Shown here: in pieces, positions 23,001 to 34,414 of the stretch
Numbering within the stretch: position 1 is the stretch's first letter
How the letters are laid out: each line of letters begins with the position of its first letter
NCBI GenBank assembly: GCA_963680875.1
Contig: OY804586.1
Span: 51,122,203 to 51,186,202, forward strand
From: Bathymodiolus brooksi
Taxonomy: Eukaryota; Mollusca; Bivalvia; Mytilida; Modiolidae
Length of the DNA: 64,000 nucleotides
Reading direction: 5' to 3'
Position numbers and translations under genes: made by a program
Notes under the pieces: generated by a model
What the model was told of the DNA's origin: nothing
Databases searched by the model: none
What the model saw: the letters and a program-made list of their open reading frames with translations, nothing else

Positions 23001-23940
23001 TTCAGAATCATGATACTATGGAGTGTCGTGTCGGTGAAATCAAGGTAAAGACAGGTTGGTTCAGAATCATGATAATATGGAGTGTCGTGTCGGTGGAATC
23101 AAGGTAAAGACTGGTTGGTTCAGAATCATGATAATGTGGAGTGTCGTGTCGGTGAAATCAAGGTAAAGACAGGTTGGTTCAGAATCATGATAATATGGAG
23201 TGTCGTGTCGGTGGAATCAAGGTAAAGACTGGTTGGTTCAGAATCATGATAATGTGGAGTGTCGTGTCGGTGAAATCAAGGTAAAGACAGGTCGGTTCAG
23301 AATCATGATAATATGGAGTGTCGTGTCGGTGGAATCAAGGTAAAGACTGGTTGGTTCAGAATCATGATAATATGGAGTGTCGTGTCGGTGGAATCAAGGT
23401 AAAGACTGGTTGGTTCAGAATCATGATAATGTGGAGTGTCGTGTCGGTGAAATCAAGGTAAAGACAGGTTGGTTCAGAATCATGATAATATGGAGTGTCG
23501 TGTCGGTGGAATCAAGGTAAAGACTGGTTGGTTCAGAATCATGATAATGTGGAGTGTCGTGTCGGTGAAATCAAGGTAAAGACTGATTGGTTCAGAATCA
23601 TGATAATGTGGAGTGTCGTGTCGGTGAAATCAAGGTAAAGACTGGTTGGTTCAGAATCATGATAATATGGAGTGTCGTGTCGGTGAAATCAAGGTAAAGA
23701 CTGGTTGGTTCAGAATCATGATAATGTGGAGTGTCGTGTCGGTGAAATCAAGGTAAAGACTGGTTGGTTCAGAATCATGATAATGTGGAGTGTCGTGTCG
23801 GTGAAATCAAGGTAAAGACAGGTTGGTTCAGAATCATGATAATATGGAGTGTCGTGTCGGTGAAATCAAGGTAAAGACTGGTTGGTTCAGAATCATGATA
23901 ATGTGGAGTGTCGTTTCGGTGAAATCAAGGCAAAGACTAT
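20035..23940. repeat. 59 bp satellite, about 66 copies
   Basis: The unit contains GGTTGGTTCAGAATCATGAT, then ATGTGGAGTGTCGTG and TCGGTGAAATCAAGGTAAAG. Monomers vary at a few fixed places (TGATAA or ATAATAA; ATGTGG or ATATGG; GACAGG or GACTGG; GTGAAATC or GTGGAATC). Units with GTGGAATC cluster at 22790-23530. All frames carry stops. The right edge decays into GGCAAAGACTATTGCATTG, again SINE type C sequence. Confidence 0.97.
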
Positions 23941-24257
23941 TGCATTGTTATTTGCTTCTTCGGTGCTAACCACGGAATCATGATAATGTGTCCAAGGGGA
24001 AGGACAGGGCTAACAACGGATTGTTGTGTCCGTGAGTCAGCAATGAAAACGCCAAGAAAACATAAATATTCATGAGCAGGGCGTGTTTCTGGAATAACAT
24101 TCATTAGGTACGCTCAAAATCAAAATATATAGGAAAGCGATATAATAAAAAAAAAAATTTGGGAGCATGAATTCCAAAGGGGCTATATAGAATGGCCATT
24201 CTAAAGTAGTTGTTTAATATTCCTGGTTTGTGATTGGACAAGGCTGTAATTTTCAAA
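23941..24257. other. Array edge and unique sequence
   Basis: The first 100 bases are diverged SINE type C or satellite material (ATTTGCTTCTTCGGTGCTAA, ATCATGATAATGTGTCC). The rest shows no feature; TTCATTAGGTACGCTCAA near 24105 is echoed near 47745. Confidence 0.4.
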
Positions 24258-24716
24258 GTATCAATTCCACGGTTGAAATATCATGAGATATTTTTAGAAT
24301 TTTAGCCGATTATCGCTTACGTCATCTTGTCAATAATGTGGCAATGCACATGATTACATTGGAATGGAGATAACTGTATTGTATTTGAAAATTTCACGGC
24401 ATTAATTGTCGATTTAATGGTTAATCTTCACCGCATCAATTCCACAGTTGAAATAGCATGAGATATTTTTAGAATTTTAGCTGATTACCGCTTACGTCAT
24501 CTTGTCAATAATGTGGCAATACACATCTATACACATAATTACATTAGAATGGAGATAACTGTATTGTATTTGAAAATTTCACGGCATCAATTGTCGATTT
24601 CATGGTCGCAAATATCCGATTAATGGCTCCGCTATCGCGTCGCCAGTAAACTCAATTTGCGACCATCAAATATCCAATTGATGCCGTGAATTTTTAAATA
24701 CTATACAGTTATCTCC
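24258..24716. repeat. 175 bp tandem duplication ending in a 62 bp-arm palindrome
   Basis: ATCAATTCCACGGTTGAAAT at 24260 recurs as ATCAATTCCACAGTTGAAAT at 24435, and the segments stay similar through GGAGATAACTGTATTGTATT. The second copy then folds back: 24551-24613 pairs with 24655-24716 (GGAGATAACTG against CAGTTATCTCC, GCATCAATTG against CAATTGATGC) around a 41 bp loop. It may be a foldback transposon end. Confidence 0.8.
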
Positions 24717-25560
24717 TAAATATCAGATAATGTCGCCTGAGGGAAAAGAATTTGAGTTATAATAATAATTACACATGTCGGTATAGTGCAAAGATGATAT
24801 GATCTTTTTCGAATGTCACATGTTCTCGTCATGATACAACTAAAAAGATTGTTAATGTGACGTTGAAAATAAAAAAAATGGTTGCTCAAAATATAAAAAA
24901 ATGCAAAGAAAATATTCTAAGACCAAATTGATGCGCTATGAATATTCTCTAATGGCCTAGTAAATAATATCCATAGTGAGCCTAGACATAATCTTATGTT
25001 AGTGAAGTTGAAATCATCACTTCATAAAATTAAGTTGGCTTGACTTGGCTAAGCGATACGTATACATTTGACGTAGTCACAATTCCGTATTTCTTTTCTC
25101 GTTCATAATCTACATCTGGTTTTATTATACTTCAGTATATTTTTTCAATAGAAAATCTAGTGTAATATTTTAACTAATAAATCCTAAATTCCTTGTTTTC
25201 TCTATTTCACCGGTCATCAGTTTTTACTGATGGACCGGGGGAACAGTACTCTAGATCGCCAAAGCGCTTACTATATCGGTAAAATGACCATGATCTAAAA
25301 CGCGTACGTGACGTAAGTATGTATAAAATGGCCAGTGGAACCATTCTGGCAGTTCATTTACAGAAATGTTCGCATCGAGTTTCAGTATAATAAAAAAAAA
25401 GCCCTCGGGAAAACAACACCCCTCGGGTGAACAATAATGATGTTCACCTTAAGTGCAGGCATTAATTGTATATTCTTACACCCAAATACTTCTAAAATTA
25501 TTTGGTTTACAGAACGCCCAATTGTCGTGGTAGTACCAATCTATACACGGTTTTTGGACC
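24717..25560. other. No recognised feature
   Basis: AT-rich sequence without a supported gene. The 84-codon ORF at 25437-25691 runs into tandem repeats and has no known motif. Confidence 0.35.
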
Positions 25561-25612
25561 GGTCTATATCAGCATCCCAGTCTATATCAGCATCCCAGTC
25601 TATATCGCGGAA
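25561..25612. repeat. 18 bp tandem repeat, 2.5 copies
   Basis: GTCTATATCAGCATCCCA occurs twice in tandem, followed by a partial third copy GTCTATATCGCGG. Confidence 0.9.
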
Positions 25613-25780
25613 CATTGAAGGTCACGTAGATAGTGTTCAACCAATTAAATGTATGCTTTTTATTCTGATATGCAATAAACAAGGTCAATAGGCAAGTGAA
25701 AAAAAGATAGATTATATATAAAATCAATAGTATACTGATAATAAGGGTATTAAATTGAAGAAGAAAAATAAACACCACAT

Positions 25781-25896
25781 CGTCAGACGAGTTCCGAAAT
25801 CTACTCAATCATCAGACGAGTTCCGAAATCTACTCAATCGTCAGACGAGTTCCGAAATCTACTCAATCGTCAGACGAGTTCCGAAATCTACTCAAA
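25781..25896. repeat. 29 bp tandem repeat, 4 copies
   Basis: Units begin CGTCAGACGAGTTCCGAAAT at 25781, 25810 (CATCAG variant), 25839 and 25868. Confidence 0.95.
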
Positions 25897-26118
25897 AATC
25901 GTGGAAACAGAGACAAAAATCTATACTTCTTACATTTTGAAATTTAAATCAATTAATGTATTACGATGTTGATATAAACAAAACAGGTTTCTTTAACCAC
26001 ACTTCAGTGACGCGTGTTATAAGAAAAGGTACAAACATACATTGTTTACCACAAATATCAATTTAGACGTATGTTTACATTGTATTATGTTCCTGATTGA
26101 CTCTTTGGTGTACTTTTA

Positions 26119-26162
<44 letters not shown>

Positions 26163-26593
26163 GATAACAAGTACATAAAGATTGACCTATATCTCAAACA
26201 GGAAAAGGATAAATCATATTTGTAACATGAATGAACTGTGGACGCGAAGCGCGAGATTGTTTAACTGTTTAACTTTGAAAGGCGTGAAATAATGGTTTGT
26301 AAGACGAAGCCATGCAATATCACCTCTAGGTCGTTGATTATTGCACGGTTTTCTGAGAGTAATAAACTACAGTCCAGATTCAAAATGTGCAATATCTCGT
26401 ATCTGTGTGTATTTTTTCATAGTTCCTAGCTGTTGCTTACATTCTGGTATATAAACCATAAACAGATCAAAGGAAAAACAATGCATTCATGTAACAATCG
26501 CATGCATTTAATGTAAGAATATTATATACTCGTACGCTCCTTATTTCCTGTTAATATCATACATTTCATTCGAAATATGTTTGTTAGTTAGTG
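25897..26593. other. AT-rich spacer with a (TA)n microsatellite
   Basis: A perfect TA run of about 20 repeats lies at 26117-26157. No gene or dispersed repeat is recognised otherwise. Confidence 0.5.
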
Positions 26594-26832
26594 TTAGGGT
26601 TATGATGTTTAACGCCACTGTCAACAATGTTTCAGTTATATTGTGGCGGTCAGTTTTATTGGTGGAGGAAACCGGATGTCACATGTCATTGACAAACATT
26701 ATCACATAAAGTTGTATCGAGTATGCCTCGCCAGGAGTGGGATTAGGACTCACAACGTTAGAAGTGATGGGCATTGAATGCACAGGTAGTTGTAAATCCA
26801 ACTGCCGCACGATCACGACCACGACAGCCCCT
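26594..26832 (-). mobile_element. SINE type B, nearly full length
   Basis: The plus strand reads TTAGGGTTATGATGTTTAAC (tail and 3' end), GTTATATTGTGGCGGTCAGT (core), GATTAGGACTCACAACG (B-box complement) and GATCACGACCACGACAGCCC (head). A short deletion lies before GGATGTCACATGTCATTG. Confidence 0.9.
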
Positions 26833-27754
26833 TATACATTTTGCCACTTCCGGATCAAAATAATATGAAAATCTAACAGGAAGTATTGCAAACACTGCCT
26901 AGCTGACGTCAGTAGTTAAACAGAGAAGACACATATTTTCAGAAATAGTTATCATTGACACCAGAACCATAAATCAATTTTTCAAATTCCGGATTCGCTT
27001 AAGGGGGTATGTGTATTCAATTAATATAACACTTTATAACATGCTTTACATTTCTTAAAATTATTTAAAAGTACAAATTATTTATAAAAGTATGTTATCT
27101 CTAGAAGTACATTTGTTATATATATAGATATATATGAATTGTGTGAAACCAAAAATAAAAAATAAAAAATAAATAACGGCTGCCAACCAAGCACTTTGTT
27201 AGGTAAAAACTGACATTTCAAGTACTTCAAATATAACATTACCACAACATAACTATACGATATCATGTCAGAGAAAAAAAAAAGTGTAAAATGAAGCCTA
27301 CATAATTACAGCAATTTATGTATTATGGGACAAAGTAAAAACAGTACAATTTTTATGTCTATTTTTATGATTTATGAAACATAAAATAGACCAACAGAGG
27401 AATTCCTACTCTTAACATTAGATATGTTATATGATACGTTTGTACGAAATTTAAGGGGGAAAACAATTGTGTTAGTAGGGAAGTACCCACGTAGACAAAC
27501 GACGTAAAATTCTCAGATTTAATTTCTGAGGTATCATTCACAATTGTTGTGGTTTATTTTGGTATAAACTTTTATAAAAGATTTATTTTTACATATTATA
27601 CCTGTATGAATATTAATGACAATTTTTATTAATAACTTCACAATGACTCTATTTTTATTTTGAAAGCCCACATTTTTGTAGGAAGTTCATTTTTATTCAT
27701 TTATTTTTACTATATTTACACACACGATCTCCATATCGTATGATCGTGGTGTCG
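26833..27754. other. AT-rich intergenic, no feature
   Basis: Nothing supported. The 62-codon minus-strand ORF at 27078-27266 is low-complexity and hydrophobic. Confidence 0.35.
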
Positions 27755-27965
27755 TAACACAACTGGTGTCTCTATTAGAGAAGGAATTGCTAACCCTTCT
27801 GGAGCACATGCAGATTTCATGCCCGGTTTTTGCTTTTTTGTTCCTCAATTTTGTGGTCGAGTGTTTGTTTTTGCATCTTTATTTTTTTTTATTTGGCCAT
27901 TGTATTATCTGTCCTTCGATTTCCGGCTTCTGATTACAAATGTACCTTCGGTAACTTTAATTTCC
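27755..27965 (+). mobile_element. Retroelement tail, diverged family P
   Basis: GTAACACAACTGGTGTCTCT, GAAGGAATTGCTAACCCTTC, TGGAGCACATG, TGGCCATTGTATTATCTGTC and CCGGCTTCTGATTAC follow the order of the tail. Confidence 0.65.
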
Positions 27966-28071
27966 AGCGCTTTTCGCGAAATAAACGTTATCACATAATG
28001 TCATTGGCGACCATTAGGAGCATAACAAATTCGATTTTTCCTCTGTTTCTAAAAAAATTATATTGTATGTT

Positions 28072-28338
28072 GGGTTAGGGGTTATGGTTTTGGTGTTTAA
28101 CGCCACTTTCAACAATATTTCAGTTCCTGGCGGTCAGTTTTATTGGTGAAAGAAACCGGAATATCCAGAGAGAACCACCGCAATGCCACTAGTCACTGAC
28201 AAACTTTATCACACAATGTTGTATCGAGTACACCTCGCCATGTGAGGATTCGAACTCGCAACGTCAGTGATGACAGCAACTGATTGCTGAGGTAGTTATT
28301 AATCAAACTATCATGCGATCACGACCACGACGGCCCCT
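28072..28338 (-). mobile_element. SINE type B, full length
   Basis: The plus strand starts GGGTTAGGGGTTATGG (tail), then GCCACTTTCAACAATATTTC, GGCGGTCAGTTTTATTGGTG, GGATTCGAACTCGCAACG and ends GATCACGACCACGACGGCCC. Confidence 0.92.
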
Positions 28339-28930
28339 TTTTCCGATTAGATTTAGGAATTCTCCCGACTGTGATATTTTATTTCGTCATTTTATCGTAC
28401 TTGCATATTAAACAACATTTTCAGCAATTCCTAGTAAAGATTTGCATTAGTCTTGATGGTTAATGGCTCGTTGATATCCTAAAATTTGCCACCCGATCCA
28501 TCATCACACATGTCCTTGTTGCAATCAAAACATCTGTTCCAACGCTTCCTGTTCTGGACGTGATTTATTGTTTATAAGCTTGTCTTCGTCATGGAGACTG
28601 CTCATGTGACGTTAATCAATCTGCAATCAGTCAATCAATTATATCTGATTGATTGAAAGTTTGCTGTTTGACGTTCAGTAACAAATAATTCATGCATATT
28701 CATGATTTCCTATATATATTCATGACGAGAACATGCTTAACAAATATAAAAACAAAACTATCAAGAAATGATGGAGGAACTGGACAACGGGACAACTCAT
28801 TCGACTGCCATTGAAAACGTATGGAGAGCTGGATAGGTCGATCGGAACATTTAATCTTCAATTCGTAACTTTTTCTTAATCTACACGGCTTTAGCGCACA
28901 GGGAGCGTGTCACACGACAACCACGTTGAA
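28339..28930. other. No recognised feature
   Basis: AT-rich sequence; ATTGATTGAA-type runs near 28650. Nothing supported. Confidence 0.35.
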
Positions 28931-29645
28931 CTCTATGGTCCATGGTTAGACTTTCCGTATTATTACAGATCAAAATCGTAGGAACAGAGGTCAAACATCA
29001 TCCCTAACACGCAAATACTGCTTACTTTCCGAACACGCAAATACCGCTCACTTTCCTAACACGCAAATACCGCTCACTTTTCTAACACGTAAATACCGCT
29101 CACTTTCCGAACACGCAAATACCGCTCACTTTCCTAACACGTAAATACCGCTCACTTTCCGAACACGCAAATATCGCTCACTTTCCTAACACGTAAATAC
29201 CGCTCACTTTCCGAACACGCAAATATCGCTCACTTTCCTAACACACAAATACCGTTCACTTTCCTAACACGCAAATACCACTCACTTTCCGAACACGCAA
29301 ATACCGCTCACTTTCCTAACACGCAAATACCGCTCACTTTCCTAACACGCAAATACCACTCACTTTCCGAACACGCAAATACCGCTCACTTTCCTAACAC
29401 GCAAATACCGCTCACTTTCCTAACACGCAAATACCGCTCACTTTCCGAACACGCAAATACCGCTCACTTTCCTAACACGCAAATACCGCTCACTTTCCGA
29501 ACACGCAAATACCGCTCACTTTCCAAACACGCAAATACCGCTCACTTTCCGAACACGCAAATACCGCTCACTTTCCTAACAGGCAAATACCGCTCACTTT
29601 CCTAACACGCAAATACCGCTCATTGTCCTGGCTTGATAACAGCGA
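28931..29645 (+). repeat. Dispersed repeat R2 hosting the 26 bp array
   Basis: The left flank reads ACTTTCCGTATTATTACAGA then AAAATCGTAGGAACAGAGGT and CATCCCTAACACGC; the right flank reads CATTGTCCTGGCTTGATAAC. In single-copy R2 elements (for example 57590-57690 and 52560-52800) the same blocks follow each other as AAATCGTAGAAAC, CCCCTAACA..., then TGGCTTGGTACAGG. The array therefore sits inside an R2 copy. Confidence 0.65.
29002..29625. repeat. 26 bp minisatellite, about 24 copies
   Basis: The unit contains CTAACACGCAAATACCGCTC followed by ACTTTC. Two monomer types, TTCCTAACAC and TTCCGAACAC, are mixed, and a few units have ACGTAAATAC or ATATCG. Confidence 0.96.
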
Positions 29646-30084
29646 CGTCAAATTATTACACATAAATGCATGTACCATGTTATTTACTTGATAAATATAT
29701 GCCATCGTTTATTTGTTTAGCGAGAATTACTTTTTCATAGCAATATTTCATTGAGGAGGAAGTCTGAGATGGGAGATGCGATGAGAAGTCCATTTCGAGC
29801 AACGTCTTTATAATTAATAAGGCGAAGTGCAACTAATCTATGATTATCACTATGATAATAGAACTTTGCTTTATCAATACTCAAATCCTAGATTTTAAAT
29901 ATCAGCTGAGATGTATCTCACCATGCAAAAAACACAGAAACGGAAGTGGTGTGCACTTCGTTTTTTTAATAATAAATTGAAACACATTTGACTTTGCATA
30001 GTAGTGTTATTTTCTTCGATTTAAACACCAAGAGAGCTTACGTTGTGCTTCATGTTATAATTATGCGTTTTAAACTGCATCTTT
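29646..30084. other. No recognised feature
   Basis: AT-rich spacer. Nothing supported. Confidence 0.35.
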
Positions 30085-30310
30085 CGTATAATAGTTAGAG
30101 TGCTCACCTAGAGGGCGGAAGATCGTTGGTTCGGCCACCGGTGGGTTCCAACCACTAAATGACTATAACAATTGTATTTGCTGTTGCTAAGCTAAGCACG
30201 CAGCATTAAAGAGTAAGAGCAAAGACTTGCTTCCTGGGAATCAAGATAATGTGTCCGGGGGGAGCGGCGTGTATACGCCCTAGCTACTGCTTCAGTGAGC
30301 TAAGATTGTT
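30085..30310 (+). mobile_element. tRNA-headed SINE, type C
   Basis: The head has ATAGTTAGAGTGCTCACCTA (A-box-like) and AGATCGTTGGTTCGGCCACC (B-box GGTTCGnnnCC), then a body with GTATTTGCTGTTGC, CAGCATTAAAGAGTAAGAGC, AAAGACTTGC and ATAATGTGTCCGGGG, and CTGCTTCAGTGAGCTAAG at the end. The plan differs from types A and B and lacks their core. Confidence 0.7.
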
Positions 30311-30456
30311 GGTCTAGTACAAAGCGGATATCATCTCATTGAAATATAACTGGTTCTAGCCATGATATATCGGGGAAATGCTGCTTTGCTATATATTTTG
30401 TTCTCCATTACGATTGGTGCGTAAGTATTTTTGTTAAAGGGAGTTTGTTTGGTACG

Positions 30457-32430
30457 CGACGATTTTTGCCGTGTTCAATCTCTACAATATGTCACGATTG
30501 TTGCTATGTTCCATCTCTACAATATGTCACGATTGTTGCTATGTTCCATCTCTACAATATGCGACGATTGTTGCTATGTTCAATCTCTACAATATGCGAC
30601 GATTGTTGCTATGTTCCATCTCTACAATATGTCACGATTGTTGCTATGTTCCATCTCTACAATATGTCACGATTGTTGCTATGTTCCATCTCTACAATAT
30701 GTCACGCTTGTTGCTATGTTGAATCTCTACAATATGTCACCATTGTTGCTATGTTCCATCTCTACAATATGTCACGATTGTTGCTATGTTCAATCTCTAC
30801 AATATGCGACGATTGTTGCTATGTTCCATCTCTACAATATGTCACGATTGTTGCTATGTTCCATCTCTACAATATGTCACGATTTTTGCTATGTTCCATC
30901 TCTACAATATGTCACGATTGTTGCTATGTTCCATCTCTACAATATGTCACGATTGTTGTTATGTTCAATCTCTACAATATGCGACGATTGTTGCTATGTT
31001 CCATCTCTCCAATATGTCACGATTGTTGCTATGTTCCATCTCTACAATATGTCACGATTGTTGCTATGTTCAATCTCTACAATATGTCACGATTGTTGCT
31101 ATGTTCAATCTCTACAATATGTCACGATTGTTGCTATGTTCCATCTCTACAATATGCGACGATTGTTGCTATGTTCCATCTCTACAATATGTCACGATTG
31201 TTGCTATGTTCCATCTTTACAATATGTCAGGATTGTTGCTATGTTCAATCTCTATAATATGTCACGATTGTTGCTATGTTCCATCTTTACAATATGTCAT
31301 GATTGTTGCTATGTTCCATCTCTACAATATGTCACGATTGTTGCTATGTTCAATCTCTACAATATGTCACGATTGTTGCTATGTTCAATCTCTACAATAT
31401 GTCACGATTGTTGCTATGTTCCATCTCTACAATATGTCACGATTGTTGCTATGTTCCATCTCTACAATATGTCACGATTGTTGCTATGTTCCATCTCTAC
31501 AATATGTCACGATTGTTGATATGTTCCATCTCTACAATATGTCACGATTGTTGCTATGTTCCATCTCTACAATATGTCACGATTGTTGCTATGTTCAATC
31601 TCTACAATATGTCACGATTGTTGCTATGTTCCATCTCTACAATATGTCACGATTGTTGCTATGTTCCATCTCTACAATATGTCACGATTGTTGCTATGTT
31701 CCATCTCTACAATATGTCAGGATTGTTGCTATGTTCCATCTCTACAATATGTCAGGATTGTTGCTATGTTCCATCTCTACAAAATGTCACGATTGTTGCT
31801 ATGTTCAATCTCTACAATATGTCACGATTGTTGCTATGTTCCATCTCTACAATATGTCACGATTGTTGCTATGTTCCATCTCTACAATATGTCACGATTG
31901 TTGCTATGTTCCATCTCTACAATATGTCACGATTATTGCTATGTTCCATCTCTACAATATGTCACGATTGTTGCTATGTTCAATCTCTACAATGTGTCAC
32001 GATTGTTGCTATGTTCCATCTCTACAATATGTCACGATTGTTGCTATGTTCAATCTCTACAATATGTCACGATTGTTGCTATGTTCAATCTCTAAAATAT
32101 GTCACGATTGTTGCTATGTTCCATCTCTACAATATGTCACGATTGTTGCTATGTTCCATCTCTACAATATGTCAGGATTGTTGCTATGTTCCATCTCTAC
32201 AATATGTCAGGATTGTTGCTATGTTCCATCTCTACAAAATGTCACGATTGTTGCTATGTTCCATCTCTACAATATGTCACGATTGTTGCTATGTTCAATC
32301 TCTACAATATGTCACCATTGTTGCTATGTTCCATCTCTACAATATGTCACGATTGTTGCTATGTTCAATCTCTACAATATGTCACGATTGTTGCTATGTT
32401 CCATCTCTACAATATATCACGATTGTTTCT
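30457..32430. repeat. 35 bp minisatellite, about 56 copies
   Basis: The unit reads CACGATTGTTGCTATGTTC then CATCTCTACAATATGT. Point variants recur (GTTCAATC, ATGCGACG, GTCAGGATTG, TACAAAATG). The unit lacks stops in all plus frames, so several overlapping ORFs of 270-570 codons cross it; they are periodic artefacts with a 35-residue period and not called as genes. The last unit passes directly into a retroelement tail. Confidence 0.96.
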
Positions 32431-32560
32431 GGTGGAGCAGGAACAGTAAACCCTTCCGAAGCAGCTGGCCGTTCTCCTCCCTCGGACATAGGGAACCTTA
32501 GCCGAATGCTGCTATTCCGCTTAAACCCTTTGGTCATCTTAGTCCTTATGACTCATATAT
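32430..32560 (+). mobile_element. Retroelement tail fragment at the array edge
   Basis: GGTGGAGCAGGAACAGTAAA, CCCTTCCGAAGCAGC and, further on, AAACCCTTTGGTCATCTTAG are recognisable as a diverged family P tail. The join to the array is at the place where other copies have the CACGACGGGTGTC block. Confidence 0.6.
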
Positions 32561-33424
32561 TATTTGGCTTTCCTATACTTTTGACTTTGAGCGTGCTCGA
32601 TGAAAATCATTTCAGACAAGGGTCGTGTGCACTTCTTTATCTCTATTTTTTGTTGGAAGTCATGTTGAACTTTTGTTTTGGTCTATATTTATGTTTATAT
32701 GATTTTTGTTTTATTTATTTTTGCATCAAGATCGTGTCTTAATGCAAATATTTCTTGATTACGCCTCCACCTCCACCTGACATATAGTAGTCATTTTGTG
32801 ATATATGTGTTGCCAAAAATAATATGGGTCTTCCAAAAAAAGAAAAAAAGAAAAAAAACACAATTTTTATAATAGTTTCTACATGAAGAAAAAACAAAGG
32901 TTAAATTCATGTATTGTACTTTGCATTGCGCTCCCCAGATCAAAGGAGGGTATTCACTGACAATTGAAGGAACAACTTAAATATGCCCACTATTAATGAC
33001 ATCTGGAAGTTACGATAAGAAAAAAGGTACATAATATGTTTAAAATTTGTCTTTACAATAAGATTTACGAAGTCATGAACTCGTAAATTGTGTTACAAAA
33101 CAAATTAATATGTCGGAGAGTATGTAAATTGTCTTTGAAGAAACGTTGACGTAGGGTTATTACGCAGAAAATAAAACTTTAAAATAAACAAGATGTATAT
33201 TACGTTTCACGCCAGTAGGTATTTCAAATTGACGATTTTCTAAATTGTCAACAAAACACGATATTGCTGTTGGGTGTAGAACACTAACTGTTATTGCGGG
33301 GACTGGATGGACCAGTGACAAAGGTCGTTAACATCTGACCAAAAGCCCAATTCGATTGACGTTATGTTGCGCCTCAATACCCGTCTCAGATGCTAATATT
33401 GAATACCACAGGCTGGGGTTTCAT
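32561..33424. other. No recognised feature
   Basis: AT-rich sequence with an A-rich run near 32835-32860. Nothing supported. Confidence 0.35.
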
Positions 33425-33775
33425 CAGGGTTGGGCATGGAAGATCCATGGTTACTACACATACAATTTGCTTACCCTTTATCGAAATCTACAAAGATGTT
33501 GTTAACGTGCAGGGTGCGTGACACTCTAGAAACACTCTTCTTAAAGCATGGAGAGTTGGATATGGACGACCTATGGTTATTACATGTACAATTCGCATAC
33601 CCTCTATCGGACAAATATATTTTTATCGTGCAAGATGCGTGGAACTCTAGAAACACGCTTCCTAATATGATATACGACCAGACTTTCCGTATTATAACCG
33701 GACACCCGTATGGAGACCTTAATTGTACCTGTAATAACCATGGGTCGTCCATACTCAACCCTCCATACTATTCAT
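33425..33775. repeat. Tandem duplication of about 125 bp plus an inverted copy
   Basis: GATCCATGGTTACTACACAT, CAATTTGCTTACCC, GTGACACTCTAGAAACAC at 33440-33540 recur as ACCTATGGTTATTACATGTA, CAATTCGCATACCC, GTGGAACTCTAGAAACAC at 33565-33660. An inverted partial copy (TGTACCTGTAATAACCATGG) ends the block at about 33760. Short ORFs here are coincidental. Confidence 0.75.
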
Positions 33776-34090
33776 GAGTCAGTCTAGAATCGTAGTTCGA
33801 TGTTGGTGAGTTTATTCTATTCCTGGATATGTACGAAATATTTGCAGCTGGACGCTAGGCATTCGACAACCACAACACACTGAATTATTTGACTTAGCAA
33901 CTGTTACGACCAAATCTGTGGATAAAAGATACTGATGGAAACATGACAATGTGCCATATATGGTTATTAATTTGGGGAAAATGAAATTGAAATTTCCCAT
34001 TATCGACAGTGATTTTTTATATAAATGTGGACTTTTATAGGAGGTTTAATTGTACATTTATTGATATCACTGTTTATGTATCACCATTAG

Positions 34091-34346
34091 ACGGGTTAGG
34101 GTAATGGTGTTTAAACTCACTTTCTACAATATTTCAGTTATATTGTGGCGCTCAGTTTTATTGTTGGATTACCCGAAGAAAATAACCGACCTTTCGCAAG
34201 TCACTGACAAACTTTATCACATAATGTTGTATCGAGTACACCTCACCATGAGTGGGATTTCAACTCTCACCTTTAGTGGTGATATGTACTGATTGCATAT
34301 GGAGTTGTAAATCCAACTAGCACATGATTACAACTACGACGCCCCC
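34091..34346 (-). mobile_element. SINE type B, full length, diverged
   Basis: The plus strand starts GGGTTAGGGTAATGGTG, then TACAATATTTCAGTTATATT, TGTGGCGCTCAGTTTTATTG, a degenerate B-box TTTCAACTCTCACC and the head GATTACAACTACGACGCCCC. Confidence 0.88.
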
Positions 34347-34414
34347 GAACACTATAATACTAACAAGATTGTATTGATTAATTTCAGTCAGATTGTATTT
34401 GGGTTTTTCTTCCA

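Noticed and set aside
30085..30160. A functional tRNA gene
   Set aside because: A- and B-box-like words are present, but no complete cloverleaf can be folded and the sequence continues into a SINE body.
30431..32742. Overlapping ORFs up to 571 codons in the 35 bp array
   Set aside because: Same reason: a stop-free unit whose length is not a multiple of three gives open frames in all phases at once. A random 35-mer has a fair chance of lacking stops.
33430..33777. Overlapping 115 and 95 codon ORFs on opposite strands
   Set aside because: They lie on a tandem and inverted repeat block, which makes both strands read alike. No motif is recognised.
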